From assembly GCF_913778665.1 (NCBI RefSeq), contig NZ_CAJYVQ010000011.1, forward strand, positions 62,001 to 126,000: DNA of 64,000 bases, in the 5' to 3' direction. How positions within the stretch are numbered: position 1 is the stretch's first letter; every line of letters starts with the position of its first letter. This document shows positions 63,555-64,000 of this stretch, piece after piece. The notes beneath the pieces were generated by a model, which did not search any database, had not been told where the DNA came from, and saw only the letters and a program-made list of their open reading frames with translations. A program made the position numbers and the translations under genes. This DNA comes from an uncultured Stenotrophomonas sp. (lineage in GTDB: Bacteria > Pseudomonadota > Gammaproteobacteria > Xanthomonadales > Xanthomonadaceae).

Positions 63555-64000
63555 CAGGCCGCCTCCGCCATACGCGCGCCGCCACTGCGCAGGGTGCGGA
63601 AGATATCGCCGTACAGCACGTAGAAGCGGCGTGCCGCGTGGATAACGGCCTGCTGGTCGCCGGGATCATCCAGCCTGTCCATCAGCGATTTGAAGAAGCC
63701 GACATGCTCGATGTCCAGATCGCCATGCGAGAGCAGATAGCTGAAGGCGTTGCGCGGAAGATCCAGCGACGCCTGGAGCGTGTTGGCAGCCTGCGTCGCC
63801 AGCGCCACACTGGTGCCCTCCAGTACCAGTACCATGCCGAAGAAGCCCACCGGGTTGCCGCGCTGGATGGTGTCGTAGGCGTAGCTGACCATGAGTTCGG
63901 TGGCCAGTGCGGGTTCGGATGCCGCAGCCGCGGACCGATCACCACCGGCACCTGCAATATCGTCCAGTACCCATTCCTGGTGGCCCATCTCTTCTTCGAT
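63554..64000 (-). CDS. Heme-oxygenase-fold iron-containing redox enzyme family protein (5' end outside window)
   Basis: C-terminal 148 residues seen; frame is open at the window edge. EEEMGHQEWVLDDI and later SHGDLDIEHVGFFKSLMDRL carry the Glu/His pattern of the TenA/heme-oxygenase-like diiron fold. ELMVSYAYDTIQRGNPVGFF and MVLVLEGTSVALATQ are typical of this family. Coupled to the SDR gene. Reaction not known. Confidence 0.75.
   Translation of the reverse strand: MEEEMGHQEWVLDDIAGAGGDRSAAAASEPALATELMVSYAYDTIQRGNPVGFFGMVLVLEGTSVALATQAANTLQASLDLPRNAFSYLLSHGDLDIEHVGFFKSLMDRLDDPGDQQAVIHAARRFYVLYGDIFRTLRSGGARMAEAA

Noticed and set aside
1..64000. tRNA, rRNA or CRISPR arrays
   Set aside because: Looked for cloverleaf-like TTCGAATC/GGTTCGA contexts and regular repeats; the TTTCGAACC sequences at about 36052 and 51890 belong to the cassette leaders and have no tRNA fold around them.

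Overview
The window looks like chromosome of a Stenotrophomonas, most likely the S. maltophilia complex. The pointers are high GC with strong G/C third positions in the core genes, SMAG-type stem-loop repeats (GTAG head with an AGCCGAGC/GCTCGGCT stem), filamentous prophages at XerCD/dif-like sites as in Xanthomonadaceae, and the core gene families present. Assignments come from reading motifs and domain order; no database search was run.

Region 1 (1-7055) is an ECF sigma/ChrR stress regulon. A cyclopropane-synthase-like methyltransferase, a DUF1365 protein, a flavin oxidoreductase and a fatty acid desaturase form a leftward operon. A secreted protein is divergent from sigma factor - ChrR anti-sigma - NAD(P)-binding protein. 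Three promoters share TGCATCCA-N16-GTA, and two of them lie back to back, forming a perfect inverted repeat. Region 2 (7058-16048) is a red-light/tetrapyrrole module: a bacteriophytochrome histidine kinase, a CheY-like regulator and a hybrid kinase in one overlapping operon, then heme oxygenase, TspO and a large AsmA-like envelope protein.

Region 3 (about 16150-32375) is an array of filamentous prophages (inoviruses) built on dif-like sites A (17437), B (23330), C (31297) and a decayed D (32348). It reads: remnant of one phage, complete phage 1 (rightward), complete phage 2 (inverted), remnant of a further phage. The two complete phages carry unrelated replication initiators but nearly identical adsorption-protein N-domains. 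In both, attP lies inside the 3' end of the repressor gene, so integration swaps or truncates the repressor C-terminus. For phage 2 the circular form would gain a 41-residue tail ending in LAA, like an ssrA-type degron. This recalls integration-dependent immunity of some mycobacteriophages and is the main discovery candidate.

Region 4 (32562-52807) is accessory. It opens with a convergent pair, a PD-(D/E)XK-like protein and a KAP-type NTPase, that may be an uncharacterised defence module. Next comes a polymorphic-toxin island between two direct copies of a roughly 1-kb cassette (structured leader with a covarying hairpin, a 118-aa protein and a ~130-aa protein). The island holds a two-polypeptide Rhs system, a putative immunity gene, an orphan Rhs tip, and a leftward row of small lipoprotein and membrane genes that look like collected immunity genes. 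Two decayed cassette copies and a broken LysR gene lie inside it.

Region 5 (52847-64000) returns to core-like genes: a MocA-like nucleotidyltransferase, an XdhC-like protein and the three subunits of a periplasmic PaoABC-type molybdenum aldehyde dehydrogenase, an aldo/keto reductase cut by an IS3-type remnant, an OmpR/QseC-type two-component system, a TPR-like exported protein, a short-chain dehydrogenase and the end of a heme-oxygenase-like protein.
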